Source: Microbispora sp. NBC_01189 (GTDB lineage Bacteria; Actinomycetota; Actinomycetes; Streptosporangiales; Streptosporangiaceae). Taken from it: a DNA stretch of 64,000 nt. Location of the stretch: NCBI RefSeq assembly GCF_036010665.1, contig NZ_CP108581.1, positions 2,957,501-3,021,500 of the forward strand, given 5' to 3'. Both the position numbers and the translations under genes were made by a program. The notes beneath the pieces were generated by a model, which saw only the letters and a program-made list of their open reading frames with translations, was not told the origin of the DNA and made no database searches. This document shows positions 37,824 to 45,856 of this stretch, one piece after another; the first letter of the stretch is position 1; the number at the start of each line of letters is the position of its first letter.

Positions 37824-37844
37824 ACCGTAAACGAACCGTAAACG
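37824..37844. promoter_or_regulatory. SARP-type direct repeat in the divergent promoter
   Basis: ACCGTAAACG occurs at 37824-37833 and again at 37835-37844, an 11-bp period. AfsR/SARP proteins bind short direct repeats spaced by 11 bp just upstream of a -10 element. It lies 32 bp from the SARP start and 56 bp from the reductase start. Confidence 0.6.
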
Positions 37845-37900
37845 CCCCCTGCGAGAGTCGGGGACATCAGCCGGACGGCGAAGCAGGAAGGAGGCCGAGG

Positions 37901-38488
37901 ATGCCGGACACCACGAGACCAGTGCTGGCGGTCATCATCGGCAGCACCCGGAGCGGCAGGTTCGGCCCGACGGTGGCGCGGTGGTTCACCACCCGGGCGC
38001 GCCGGCGCGGCGACTTCGAGATCGACCTGATCGATCTCGCGGAGACCCGCGTCCCGGCGACCCTCGGCGACCACGACGACCTCGTCCCGCCGCAGGTGGC
38101 GGAGCTGGGCGCGCGCCTCGCCGCCGCCGACGCCTTCGCCATCGTCACCCCGGAGTACAACCAGAGCTTCCCCGCGTCGCTCAAGACCGCGATCGACTGG
38201 TACTACCGGGAGTGGCACGCCAAGCCGGTCGCGTTCATCTCCTACGGCCGGGAGTCCGGCGGCCTGCACGCCGTCGCGCAGTTGCGGCAGATCTTCGCCG
38301 AACTGCACGCGGTGACCCTCCAGGGCACCATCAGCCTTCCGTGCTACTGGGACCTGTTCGCCGCGGACGGAAGCTGGCCCAAGGAGGGCGCGGCCTGCGA
38401 CACCGGTGTCACGACGATGCTCGACCAGCTCGCCTGGTGGGCCGCCGCGCTCAGCGCGGCCCGCGCCAGGACCCCTTACGTCGCCTGA
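37901..38488 (+). CDS. NADPH-dependent FMN reductase family protein
   Basis: A 195-residue flavodoxin-like reductase. The phosphate-binding loop is in IIGSTRSGRFGPTVARW, and the second signature is TPEYNQSFPASLKTAIDWYY (about 87-106), both diagnostic of the NADPH-dependent FMN reductase/azoreductase family. It would use NAD(P)H to reduce FMN or small quinone/azo compounds in the cytosol. The ATG at 37901 has AGGAGG seven bases upstream. It is divergent from the SARP gene and 28 bp before a RibD-like gene, so the two probably form an operon. Confidence 0.9.
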   Translation: MPDTTRPVLAVIIGSTRSGRFGPTVARWFTTRARRRGDFEIDLIDLAETRVPATLGDHDDLVPPQVAELGARLAAADAFAIVTPEYNQSFPASLKTAIDWYYREWHAKPVAFISYGRESGGLHAVAQLRQIFAELHAVTLQGTISLPCYWDLFAADGSWPKEGAACDTGVTTMLDQLAWWAAALSAARARTPYVA

Positions 38489-38516
38489 CCTCTCACACAC
38501 GAAGAAGGAACTCATC

Positions 38517-39077
38517 ATGCGCAAGCTCAAGCTCCAGGTCCAGACCACCGTCGACGGCTACATGGGCGGCCCGCAGGGCGAGATGGACTGGCTGACCTTC
38601 CCCTGGACCGACGACTTCGCCGCCTACGTCACCGGGCTCATGGAGAACGTCGACCACATCGTCCTCGGCCGCCGGCTCGCCGAGGGGTTCATCCCCACCT
38701 GGGCGGCCGGCCCCGAGGGGGAGTCGCAGGAGGCGATCGACTTCATGAACAACACGCCCAAGACCGTGATCTCCAACGGTCTCACCGAGTCGCCCTGGGA
38801 CAACGCCGTCGTGGCCGGCGGCGACCTCGCGGAGACCATCGGCAAGCTCAAGGCCGAGCCGGGCGGCGACCTCATCACGTACGGCGGCAGCACGCTGGTG
38901 ACGAGCCTGATCGCCGCGGACCTGATCGACGAGCTCAACCTGTTCGTCAACCCGGCCGCGATCGGCGCGGGCCTGCCGGTGTTCCCCGGCGGCGGCAAGA
39001 AGCGGTTCCGCCTCGTCTCCGCGACACCGTTCGACTGCGGAGTCACCGCCCTCCGCCTGGAGCCCAAGGGCGCCTGA
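38517..39077 (+). CDS. RibD C-terminal-domain (DHFR-like) reductase
   Basis: A 186-residue protein of the stand-alone RibD_C/dihydrofolate-reductase-like family. MRKLKLQVQTTVDGYMGGP is the typical first strand and loop. HIVLGRRLAEGF, KTVISNGL and LITYGGSTLVTSLIAADLID form the NADPH-binding core, and the end FRLVSATPFDCGVTALRLEP is family-like. Most of these proteins have unknown substrates. AAGGA lies upstream of the ATG. It follows the FMN reductase gene and is closed by a strong terminator. Confidence 0.9.
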   Translation: MRKLKLQVQTTVDGYMGGPQGEMDWLTFPWTDDFAAYVTGLMENVDHIVLGRRLAEGFIPTWAAGPEGESQEAIDFMNNTPKTVISNGLTESPWDNAVVAGGDLAETIGKLKAEPGGDLITYGGSTLVTSLIAADLIDELNLFVNPAAIGAGLPVFPGGGKKRFRLVSATPFDCGVTALRLEPKGA

Positions 39078-39100
39078 CAGCCCGGCGGGTCCACAGGCAG

Positions 39101-39158
39101 GACGGGCAGGAGCGGGAAACGGGGGCTCCTGCCCGTCCGGGGCCGCTTCCGCTTTTTT
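39101..39158 (+). terminator. Rho-independent-type terminator after the reductase pair
   Basis: A perfect 13-bp stem (39101-39113 with 39125-39137) and 11-nt loop are followed about 15 nt later by a run of six T (39153-39158). It is the only terminator in the window with a clear T-run. Confidence 0.8.
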
Positions 39159-39231
39159 GCACTGGGCATACGTTCCCTTTGCCAGGGTAGGCGCGCGGTG
39201 CAGGAGTGGTGGACGGCTGTGGGGGCGCGCG

Positions 39232-41028
39232 GTGGCGTTGCGGATCGAGGACTACGGGCTGCTCGGCGATCTGCAGACGGCGGCGCTGGTGGGCCGGGAC
39301 GGGTCGGTCGACTGGCTGTGCCTGCCCCGGTTCGACGCCCCGGCGTGCTTCGCCGCCCTGCTCGGCGACGAGCGGGCGGGCTTCTGGCGGGTGGCCCCCG
39401 CCGCCGGCGGGCTGTGCACGCGCCGCCGCTACCGGGGCGACTCCCTCGTGCTCGAAACGGAGTGGGACACCCCCGAGGGCTCCGTACGGGTGATCGACGC
39501 GATGCCGCCGCGCGGCGAGGCCGCCGACGTCGTACGCGTGGTCGAGGGCCTGAGCGGACGGGTGCCGATGCGGATGGCGCTCCGACTGCGGTTCGACTAC
39601 GGCCACGTCGTGCCCTGGGTGCGGAGCCGGGACGGCGAACTGGTCGCGGTCGCCGGGCCGGACGCCGCCTGGCTGAGCACTCCGGTGCCGCTGCGCGGTG
39701 AGGACATGACCACCTACGCCGACTTCACCGTCGCCGCCGGGCAGCGGGTGCCGTTCGTGCTGACCTACCGGCGCTCGCACGAGCGCACGCCGAAGGCGGT
39801 GGACGCCGAGCGGGCCATCGCCGACACCGAGGCCTTCTGGACGTCGTGGCTACGCGGCTTCCGCTACAGGGGCCGGTGGGAGGACGCGGTGCGCCGCTCG
39901 CTGGTCGTCCTGAAGGCGCTGACCTACAAGCCGACCGGCGGCATCGTCGCCGCGGTCACCACCTCGCTGCCGGAACAGCTCGGCGGCCCGCGCAACTGGG
40001 ACTACCGGTTCTGCTGGCTGCGTGACGCGACGTTCACGCTGCAGGCCCTCCTCGGCACCGGCTTCGTCGCGGAGGCCAAGGCGTGGCGCGAGTGGCTGCT
40101 GCGCGCCGCCGCCGGCGATCCGGCCGACCTGCAGATCATGTACGGCATCGACGGCACCCGCCGGCTGCCCGAATACACGGTCGACTGGCTGGCCGGCTAC
40201 GAGGGGTCGGCTCCGGTGCGGGTGGGCAACGCGGCGTCCGGGCAGTTCCAGCTCGACGTGTGGGGCGAGGTCCTCGACGGGCTGCACCTGACCCGCCTGG
40301 CCGGCATCGAGTCCGAGGAAGAGGCCTGGGACCTGCAACGCGCGCTGCTGGACTTCCTGGAGGGCCACTGGGACGACCCGGACAACGGGCTGTGGGAGGT
40401 GCGCGGCGACCGCCGCCACTTCGTGCACTCCAAGGTCATGGCCTGGGCGGGCATGGACCGGGCCGTGCGGGCCGTCGAGCGGTTCGGCCTGGAGGGGCCG
40501 GTGGACCGGTGGCGGGCCACCCGCGACAAGATCCACGCCGAGGTGTGCGACCGCGGCTACGACCCGGAGCGGAACACCTTCACCCAGTTCTACGGGTCGA
40601 CGGGCCTCGACGCCGCCCTGCTGCTGATCCCCCGGGCGGGGTTCCTGCCCTGGGACGACCCGCGCGTGCGGGGTACCGTGGAAGCGGTTCAACGTGAGCT
40701 GTGCTCCGACGGCTTCCTGCTGCGTTACCGCACCGGGGCCGACGGCGGCGTCGACGGCCTGCCCGGCGCGGAGGGCGCGTTCGTCACCTGCACGTTCTGG
40801 CTCGCCGACGCCCTGTACGGCATCGGGCGCCGGCGCGAGGCGTACGAGCTGTTCGAACGGCTGCTGGAGCTGCGCAACGACCTCGGCCTGCTCAGTGAGG
40901 AGTACGACCCGGTCGCCCGGCGGCAGCTCGGCAACACCCCGCAGGCGTTCAGCCACGTCGGACTGGTCAACGCGGCCCGTCACCTGTCCGGGACGGACCC
41001 GGCCGAGCACGCTGGAGGTGGGCGTTGA
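39232..41028 (+). CDS. GH15 glucoamylase/trehalase-like enzyme
   Basis: A 598-residue cytosolic glycosidase (no signal peptide) of the GH15 group common in actinobacteria, which includes trehalases and glucan glucohydrolases. The N-terminal beta domain starts IEDYGLLGDLQTAALVGRDG and continues WLCLPRFDAPACFAALLGD. The (alpha/alpha)6 barrel has GGPRNWDYRFCWLRDATFTL, HSKVMAWAGMDRAV and the catalytic-Glu segment LLSEEYDPVARRQLGNTPQA. Glucose would be released. I chose the GTG at 39232, which begins at the conserved N-terminus; its Shine-Dalgarno is weak. The stop overlaps the next ATG (TGATG), coupling it to a glucose dehydrogenase. Confidence 0.88.
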   Translation: MALRIEDYGLLGDLQTAALVGRDGSVDWLCLPRFDAPACFAALLGDERAGFWRVAPAAGGLCTRRRYRGDSLVLETEWDTPEGSVRVIDAMPPRGEAADVVRVVEGLSGRVPMRMALRLRFDYGHVVPWVRSRDGELVAVAGPDAAWLSTPVPLRGEDMTTYADFTVAAGQRVPFVLTYRRSHERTPKAVDAERAIADTEAFWTSWLRGFRYRGRWEDAVRRSLVVLKALTYKPTGGIVAAVTTSLPEQLGGPRNWDYRFCWLRDATFTLQALLGTGFVAEAKAWREWLLRAAAGDPADLQIMYGIDGTRRLPEYTVDWLAGYEGSAPVRVGNAASGQFQLDVWGEVLDGLHLTRLAGIESEEEAWDLQRALLDFLEGHWDDPDNGLWEVRGDRRHFVHSKVMAWAGMDRAVRAVERFGLEGPVDRWRATRDKIHAEVCDRGYDPERNTFTQFYGSTGLDAALLLIPRAGFLPWDDPRVRGTVEAVQRELCSDGFLLRYRTGADGGVDGLPGAEGAFVTCTFWLADALYGIGRRREAYELFERLLELRNDLGLLSEEYDPVARRQLGNTPQAFSHVGLVNAARHLSGTDPAEHAGGGR

Positions 41029-42092
41029 TGCGCGCTCTCACGGTCGTCCCGCTGCGGAAGGACTCCCTCGCGGTGGCCGACGTCCCCGACCCGGAGCCGG
41101 GAGACGGCGACCTGCTCGTCGACGGCCTCGCCGTCGGAGTGTGCGGCACGGACAAGGAGATCGCCGCCGGTGACTACGGCTCGGCTCCGCCCGGCCGCGA
41201 GCGGCTGGTCATCGGCCACGAGTCGCTGGGCAGGGTGCGCCGGGCGCCCGAGGGCAGCGGCTTCGCCCCGGGCGACCTGGTGGTCGGCGTGGTCCGGCGG
41301 CCCGACCCGGTGCCGTGCGGCGCGTGCGCGCACGGGCAGTTCGACATGTGCCGCAACGGCCGCTACACCGAGCGCGGCATCAAGGACCTGGACGGGTACG
41401 CGAGCCAGGCCTGGGTGGTCGAGCCCGGCTACGCGGTGAAGCTGGACCCCGCGCTGGCGGACGTCGGCATGCTGCTCGAACCCACCAGCGTCGTCGTCAA
41501 GGCCTGGGACGAGGTCGAGAAGGTCGGCGCCCGGGCCTGGTTCGAGCCGAAGACGGCGCTGGTCACCGGCGCCGGGCCGATCGGCCTGCTGGCCGCGCTG
41601 CTCGGGGTGCGGCGCGGTCTGGAGGTGCACGTCCTCGACCGGGTCACCGACGGCCCCAAACCGGAACTCGTGCGCGACCTCGGCGCCGTCTACCACGCGG
41701 GCGACGCGGGCGAGGTCGCGGCGAAGATCCGGCCCGACGTCGTCATCGAGGCCACCGGCGCCGGACCGGTGATCTTCGGGGTGGCCTTCAACACCGCGCC
41801 GTACGGCATCGTCTGTCTCACCGGGGTCTCCTCGGCCGGGCGCCGGCTCACGATCGACGCCGGGAGCCTCAACCGCGACATCGTGCTGGAGAACGACGTC
41901 CTCATCGGGTCGGTGAACGCCAACCTCCGGCACTACGCGGCCGCGGCCGACGTCCTCGCGGGGGCCGACCACGCCTGGCTGAACCGGCTGATCACCCGCC
42001 GGGTGCCGCTGGAGTCGTTCGCCGACGCCTTCACCGCGGAACCCGAGGACGTCAAGGTCGTCATCACCCTGGACGGCGCCGTCCGGGCCTGA
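41028..42092 (+). CDS. Glucose 1-dehydrogenase (zinc MDR family)
   Basis: A 354-residue medium-chain dehydrogenase of the archaeal-type glucose dehydrogenase group. The catalytic zinc region is VGVCGTDKEIAAGDYG with the following GHES. A partial structural-zinc cluster reads PCGACAHGQFDMCRNG, the nucleotide fold has TGAGPIGLLAALLG, and ATGAGPVIFGVAF follows. It oxidises D-glucose to gluconolactone with NAD(P)+. Coupled to the GH15 gene, it suggests a short route from a glucan or trehalose to gluconate. The ATG at 41028 has GGAGGTG upstream. Its stop lies in the first unit of an 18-bp tandem repeat. Confidence 0.85.
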   Translation: MRALTVVPLRKDSLAVADVPDPEPGDGDLLVDGLAVGVCGTDKEIAAGDYGSAPPGRERLVIGHESLGRVRRAPEGSGFAPGDLVVGVVRRPDPVPCGACAHGQFDMCRNGRYTERGIKDLDGYASQAWVVEPGYAVKLDPALADVGMLLEPTSVVVKAWDEVEKVGARAWFEPKTALVTGAGPIGLLAALLGVRRGLEVHVLDRVTDGPKPELVRDLGAVYHAGDAGEVAAKIRPDVVIEATGAGPVIFGVAFNTAPYGIVCLTGVSSAGRRLTIDAGSLNRDIVLENDVLIGSVNANLRHYAAAADVLAGADHAWLNRLITRRVPLESFADAFTAEPEDVKVVITLDGAVRA

Positions 42093-42136
42093 TCGGGAAG
42101 CCGGGCCTGATCGGGAAGCTGGGTTTGATCGGGGAG
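42083..42136. repeat. Three 18-bp tandem units over the dehydrogenase stop codon
   Basis: ccgggcctgatcgggaag occurs at 42083-42100 and 42101-42118, with a diverged third copy at 42119-42136. The dehydrogenase TGA is in unit 1 and is duplicated in units 2 and 3. The array ends 2 bp before the facing gene's stop. Confidence 0.95.
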
Positions 42137-42137
42137 G

Positions 42138-42932
42138 TCAGGCGTCGGCCGCCAGCGGTTCGCCGGTCTCCAGCAGCGACTTCAGGCTCGCCACCACGTT
42201 CGGCCAGCCGTGGCTGACCATCTCGGCCAGGGCCGATCCGGGCTCGAAGCCGTCGTGTACGACGGTGAGCTTCACGACCTGCGCGGCGGCCTCCTCGATC
42301 GCGAAGGTAACCTTCGAGCGTGCCTCGCCGGACAGCCGCGCGAGCGTCTCCTCGTCCCAGCCGAAGCGCTTGGCGAGCTCCGGGGTGACGGCGTGCCAGG
42401 TGTAGGAGAGCCGGCTGTAGGGCTCGGCCTCCAGCACGACCTGCTCCGGGTCGCTGATCAGCACGCCGTGGTTGTCCCAGGTCATCGGTGAGCCGGGGGA
42501 CCAGTCCGTGGTGAACTCCGTGGCCCAGTAGCGGCGGGTGAAGGCGGGCTCGGTCAGCGCCTGCCAGAGCTTCTGCGGCGTGGTGCGGATGTAGGTGGTG
42601 TAGACGAAGGTCGGCGCGTCCATCGGAGTCTCCTCAAGGGCGAGTTTCAGGTCGGCCAGGGCTTGGACCCTGGCCCGGTCGTAGCGGCTGATCCACCGGT
42701 GGGCGATCTCGTGCACGGGCGCGGCGTTGAGGTAGTGCAGCTTCTCCCGGCCCCGCCGCACGGTGGTGACGAGACCGGCCTCCTCCAGCACCGCGAGGTG
42801 CTTGCTGACGGACTGCCGGGCCATGTCGAGCCCGGCGCACAGCTCGCGCAGCGTCTGCCCGTTGCGGGCGTTGAGCGAGTCGAGCAGCGCGCGCCGGCTC
42901 GGATCGGCCAGCGCCTTGAACACCTCGTCCAT
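42138..42932 (-). CDS. ArsR-type repressor fused to an SRPBCC (AHSA1-like) domain
   Basis: A 264-residue fusion. Residues 1-95 are an ArsR winged helix (FKALADPSRRALLDSLNARNG, MARQSVSKHLAVLEEAGLV). Residues 105-260 are an AHSA1/SRPBCC ligand-pocket domain (YIRTTPQKLWQALTEPAFTR, VTFAIEEAAAQVVKLTVVHD). This fused form occurs in actinobacteria and may sense a hydrophobic ligand. The cysteine metal site of classical ArsR is missing. A nested palindrome directly upstream is its likely operator, pointing to autorepression. Confidence 0.9.
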   Translation of the reverse strand: MDEVFKALADPSRRALLDSLNARNGQTLRELCAGLDMARQSVSKHLAVLEEAGLVTTVRRGREKLHYLNAAPVHEIAHRWISRYDRARVQALADLKLALEETPMDAPTFVYTTYIRTTPQKLWQALTEPAFTRRYWATEFTTDWSPGSPMTWDNHGVLISDPEQVVLEAEPYSRLSYTWHAVTPELAKRFGWDEETLARLSGEARSKVTFAIEEAAAQVVKLTVVHDGFEPGSALAEMVSHGWPNVVASLKSLLETGEPLAADA

Positions 42933-42965
42933 GCCCGCCCTCGTATCCGGTTGCCGCCTGTCAAT

Positions 42966-43022
42966 ATGCAGCCTTTCGGCTGCCTTTTCGCGTCTTCAAC
43001 TTAGGCAGCCTGATGGCTGCAT
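42966..43022. promoter_or_regulatory. Nested palindromes, likely operator of the ArsR-SRPBCC gene
   Basis: Two hairpin-like operators, GCAGCC-tttc-GGCTGC (42968-42983) and GCAGCC-tgat-GGCTGC (43005-43020), are centred 37 bp apart. Their flanks make the whole array one palindrome: ATGCAGCC at 42966 pairs with GGCTGCAT ending at 43022, and GGCTGCCT (42978) pairs with AGGCAGCC (43003). Confidence 0.7.
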
Positions 43023-43075
43023 GTCAAGACGCGTCGCGCCGCCGAGGCGAAGACCGCGGGCTGATCAGGGCGTGC

Positions 43076-44053
43076 TCACTCCGGGGCCAGCTTCCGGCGC
43101 AGGTGAGCACGTTCGGGTTCGGTGCCGGCGAGGTCGAGGGCCCGCCGGTACGCGGCGGCGGCCTCGGCGTCCCGGCCCAGCCGGGACAGCAGGTCGGCGC
43201 ACGCCACGTGGAAGGGGTGATGATCCCGCAGCTGGGGCTCGTCCGCGAGCTGCTCCAGGAGCGCCAGCCCGGCCTGCGGCCCGTCGCGCATGGCGACCGC
43301 GACCGCGCGGTTCAGCGCCACGATCGGCGACGGGGTCAGGGAGAAGAGGACGTCGTAGAGGGCCACGATCTGCGGCCAGTCGGTCGTGGTGACGTCCGCC
43401 GCCTCGTCGTGCAGAGCGGCGATCGCGGCCTGCACGCCGTACGGGCCCACCGGGCCGCCGGTCAGCGCCACGGGCACCAGGGCCAGCCCTTCCTCGATCA
43501 TCGTACGGTCCCAGCGGCCGCGGTCCTGATCGGCGAGGAGCACCAGCCCGCCGCCGGGCCCGGTCCGGGCGTCGCGGCGGGCGTGGACCAGCAGCATCAG
43601 CGCCAGCAGGCCGCAGACCTCCCGTTCGGCCGGCAGCAGCCGGCGCAGGATGCGCGCCAGGCGGATGGCCTCCTCGGCGAGGTCGGGACGCTGCAGGTCG
43701 GACCCCGAACTCGCGACGTACCCCTCGGTGAAGATCGAGTAGACGACCTGGAGCACCCCCGCCAGCCGCTCCGGCCGTTCGTCCGGGCCCGGCACGCGGA
43801 ACGGGATCCGGGCCTCGCGGATCTTCTTCTTCGCCCGGACGATCCGCTTCGCCATCGTGGCCACCGGGACGAGGAAGGCCCGGGCCACCTCGGGGGTGGT
43901 CAGCCCGGCGAGGCACCGCAGGCTCAGCGCGACGCGGTCCTCGGCGGGCAGGGCCGGATGGCCGCAGGTGAAGAACAGCAGGAGCCGTTCGTCGGGCAGA
44001 TTGTCACCGTCGCCGATCTCCGGAGCGGGCGGCGCGGCCCGCTCCGCCTCCAC
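43076..44053 (-). CDS. ECF-type sigma factor lacking region 2 (truncated)
   Basis: The 325 residues cover the second part of a large ECF sigma factor of the kind paired with YCII proteins: DERLLLFFTCGHPALPAEDR, LAGLTTPEVARAFLVPVATM (region 4 HTH) and the long C-terminal TPR-like domain (VALNRAVAVAMRDGPQAGLA). Intact members have about 100 more residues at the N-terminus, forming sigma region 2, which opens the -10 element; none is encoded here. The frame is open further upstream but runs into the YCII gene in another frame. The GTG at 44053 is only the first available start. Probably non-functional as a sigma factor. Confidence 0.75.
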   Translation of the reverse strand: MEAERAAPPAPEIGDGDNLPDERLLLFFTCGHPALPAEDRVALSLRCLAGLTTPEVARAFLVPVATMAKRIVRAKKKIREARIPFRVPGPDERPERLAGVLQVVYSIFTEGYVASSGSDLQRPDLAEEAIRLARILRRLLPAEREVCGLLALMLLVHARRDARTGPGGGLVLLADQDRGRWDRTMIEEGLALVPVALTGGPVGPYGVQAAIAALHDEAADVTTTDWPQIVALYDVLFSLTPSPIVALNRAVAVAMRDGPQAGLALLEQLADEPQLRDHHPFHVACADLLSRLGRDAEAAAAYRRALDLAGTEPERAHLRRKLAPE

Positions 44054-44355
44054 CTGCAGGACGGCCAGCCAGCCCAGTCGAGGGCGGCGTCGAGGTCGGG
44101 CACGTCGAGCACGTAGTAGCCGCCGAGCACCTCACGGGTCTCGGCGAACGGCCCGTCGGTGGTGATGGTCCGCTGCCCGTCCGGGGCGACCCGGACGGTC
44201 GTCGCGGTGGTCAGGTCGGCGAGCGAGTGCCCCGACACGTGAATGCCCGACTCCCGCACCGTCTTGTCGTAGGCGATCCAGTCGTCGAACGAGGCGCCCT
44301 CGACCTCCGCGGACGGGCCTTCGGGACTGCTGTTGATCAGGAGCATGTATTTCAT
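43924..44355 (-). pseudogene. YCII/DGPF-domain protein with out-of-frame tail
   Basis: The N-terminus MKYMLLINSSPEGPSAEVEG and the signature TTDGPFAETREVLGGYYVLD identify a YCII-like DGPF protein. Family homology stops after PDLDAALDWA (about residue 95). The remaining ~48 residues are Arg/Ser/Cys-rich and correspond to the sigma-factor sequence read in the wrong frame. The usual C-terminal strand is lost. I take it as one half of a deletion that joined the YCII and sigma genes. The ATG at 44355 has AAGG upstream. Confidence 0.7.
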
Positions 44356-44468
44356 GCCGAGCCTTCCTTCCCTGTGGAGTCGCGTGCGGGCGTCGCCGCA
44401 CACCACCTCTACGGATGGGACCCCTTCGGATGGACACGATCGCCGAATATTTATTTTTCGATCCGGAA

Positions 44469-45263
44469 TCAGGATATTCGCGCGGCCGGAATGCAGCAGG
44501 AGGAGCAGGGTTCAGCGTCCGGCAGCGTGATCCACAGGCAGCAGGTGCGGCGGCGGTAGCCGTCGCCGTCGGGCGCGAGCAGCCCGGCCACCGGTGGCCC
44601 GATCTCCTCCAGCAGCCGGGCCGCCTCGGCGTACGGCCCGAGCGCGAGCAGGGGGTGGGCGACCGCCTCCGCGGTCGATCCCCACAGGGTGCGCTCGCCC
44701 ACCCGCGCCACCGCGCTCAGCGCCCGGACGAACGGACGCTGCCCGTCGAGGATCGCCGCCCTGATGGCCCCCGCCAGGTCCGGGACGACGACCGTGCCGG
44801 GCTGTTCCGCGACGGTTGTGGCGGTGGTTCCGCCGACGGTCGTGGTGGTCGAGGCGGCGCTGGTCTCGGCGGCGGTTCTGACTGCCGGGTCGCCGGGGAG
44901 CACGGCCACGGTCAGCCGGGACGCCGCAACCGTGACCCCCGCCGCGGACGGCCTGACCAGCGTGTCCTCCAGGCGCATCAGCGGCACCCGCCTCTGGAGG
45001 GCCCAGCCGAGGACCATCGGCATCGTGTGCCAGTAGCCATAGGTCTTCCACAGCAGCGCCGCCGCCACGTGACGCGGCGCGTTCCAGCGCGCCGCCGTCT
45101 CGTCCACCAGCGCCAGCAGTCCCTCGTACGGCTCCCGCAGCAGGTCGGCGGCGGGGATCCAGCCGGAGGAGTCGTCGGCGACCAGCCCGGGCAGCACCCC
45201 CAGCACGCCGCCGCGCTCGGCCGCGAGGCCTTCCAGATAGCGGGAGAGGGCGTCGAGCAGCAC
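44469..45263 (-). CDS. FhuF-like siderophore-iron reductase
   Basis: A 264-residue protein whose C-terminus RRTCCLWITLPDAEPCSSCC carries the C-C-x10-C-x2-C pattern that binds the [2Fe-2S] cluster of FhuF-type ferric-siderophore reductases. The helical front part contains the family-like YGYWHTMPMVLGWALQRRVPL. A Thr/Ala-rich insert (TSAASTTTTVGGTTATT) is unusual. It would release iron from the imported ferrioxamine in the cytosol. The GTG at 45263 has AAGGAG upstream. It is the last gene of the leftward uptake operon, 17 bp after the acyltransferase. Confidence 0.8.
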   Translation of the reverse strand: MLLDALSRYLEGLAAERGGVLGVLPGLVADDSSGWIPAADLLREPYEGLLALVDETAARWNAPRHVAAALLWKTYGYWHTMPMVLGWALQRRVPLMRLEDTLVRPSAAGVTVAASRLTVAVLPGDPAVRTAAETSAASTTTTVGGTTATTVAEQPGTVVVPDLAGAIRAAILDGQRPFVRALSAVARVGERTLWGSTAEAVAHPLLALGPYAEAARLLEEIGPPVAGLLAPDGDGYRRRTCCLWITLPDAEPCSSCCIPAARIS

Positions 45264-45280
45264 TGCGTACTCCTTGGTTC

Positions 45281-45856
45281 TCAGCGGTCGTCTCGGGTCA
45301 GGAAGAGCAGCCGGGCGCGCTTGTCCGGCAGGTCGATCTCGGGCCCGAGCGTGAAACCGGTCCGCAGCATGCGGCCGATCACCTTCTCGTTGCGGGCGTC
45401 CGGCTCGGCGACGATCCGGGTGTGGGCGGGATCGGAGAACGCGTACGCCAGGAGCGCGGAAAGCAGCGCGCCGGTGAAGCCGCGCTCGCCCTTCCCGGCC
45501 GCCGCCGGGCCGACCAGCAGGTGGACGCCGAAGTCGCCCGGCCGGACGTTGTAGCACTCCCCGACGTGGTCGGCCTCCGGCTCATAGGTCTGGAAGAGCG
45601 CCACCGGCCGGTCGTCGCGGTGGACCAGGTAGGCGTGGTGGGTGGTCAGCCCGTCCAGGTAGTCGTAGATCTCCAGGACCCGCTCGGGGCTCGCGTCGAG
45701 CATGCCCCAGAACCGGGCCCGCTCCTGGGTGACCCACGAGTGGATCAACGCGGCGTCGGCCGCCGGGTCCACCGGGACGACGCGGACGGTGCCAAACCCG
45801 GCCACCACCAGCTCGTACACGGCCGCACGCCGGGGGGACGCCGTGTCAGAGATCAT
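45281..45856 (-). CDS. GNAT acyltransferase of the IucB/DesC siderophore type
   Basis: A 191-residue N-acyltransferase similar to the hydroxylysine/hydroxydiamine acylases of siderophore pathways: VDPAADAALIHSWVTQERARF (strand and helix 1), FQTYEPEADHVGECYNVRPGD (acceptor loop), and RIVAEPDARNEKVIGRMLRTGFTL (CoA fold). It resembles the N-terminal domain of the desC-desD fusion in the same locus, so the cluster has two such enzymes. It may supply a different acyl group. Its ATG overlaps the acylase gene by 11 bp. Confidence 0.85.
   Translation of the reverse strand: MISDTASPRRAAVYELVVAGFGTVRVVPVDPAADAALIHSWVTQERARFWGMLDASPERVLEIYDYLDGLTTHHAYLVHRDDRPVALFQTYEPEADHVGECYNVRPGDFGVHLLVGPAAAGKGERGFTGALLSALLAYAFSDPAHTRIVAEPDARNEKVIGRMLRTGFTLGPEIDLPDKRARLLFLTRDDR

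Noticed and set aside
34825-37830. A 1000-codon + strand frame opposite the SARP gene
   Set aside because: Composition is Arg/Gly/Val/Gln-rich with no domain, and it is fully antisense to the AfsR-type regulator.
44356-44468. A/T-rich patch (gaatat...atattc) between the YCII and FhuF-like genes as a special element
   Set aside because: It is too short and imperfect to assign; probably just the promoter of the YCII gene and the 3' end of the uptake operon.
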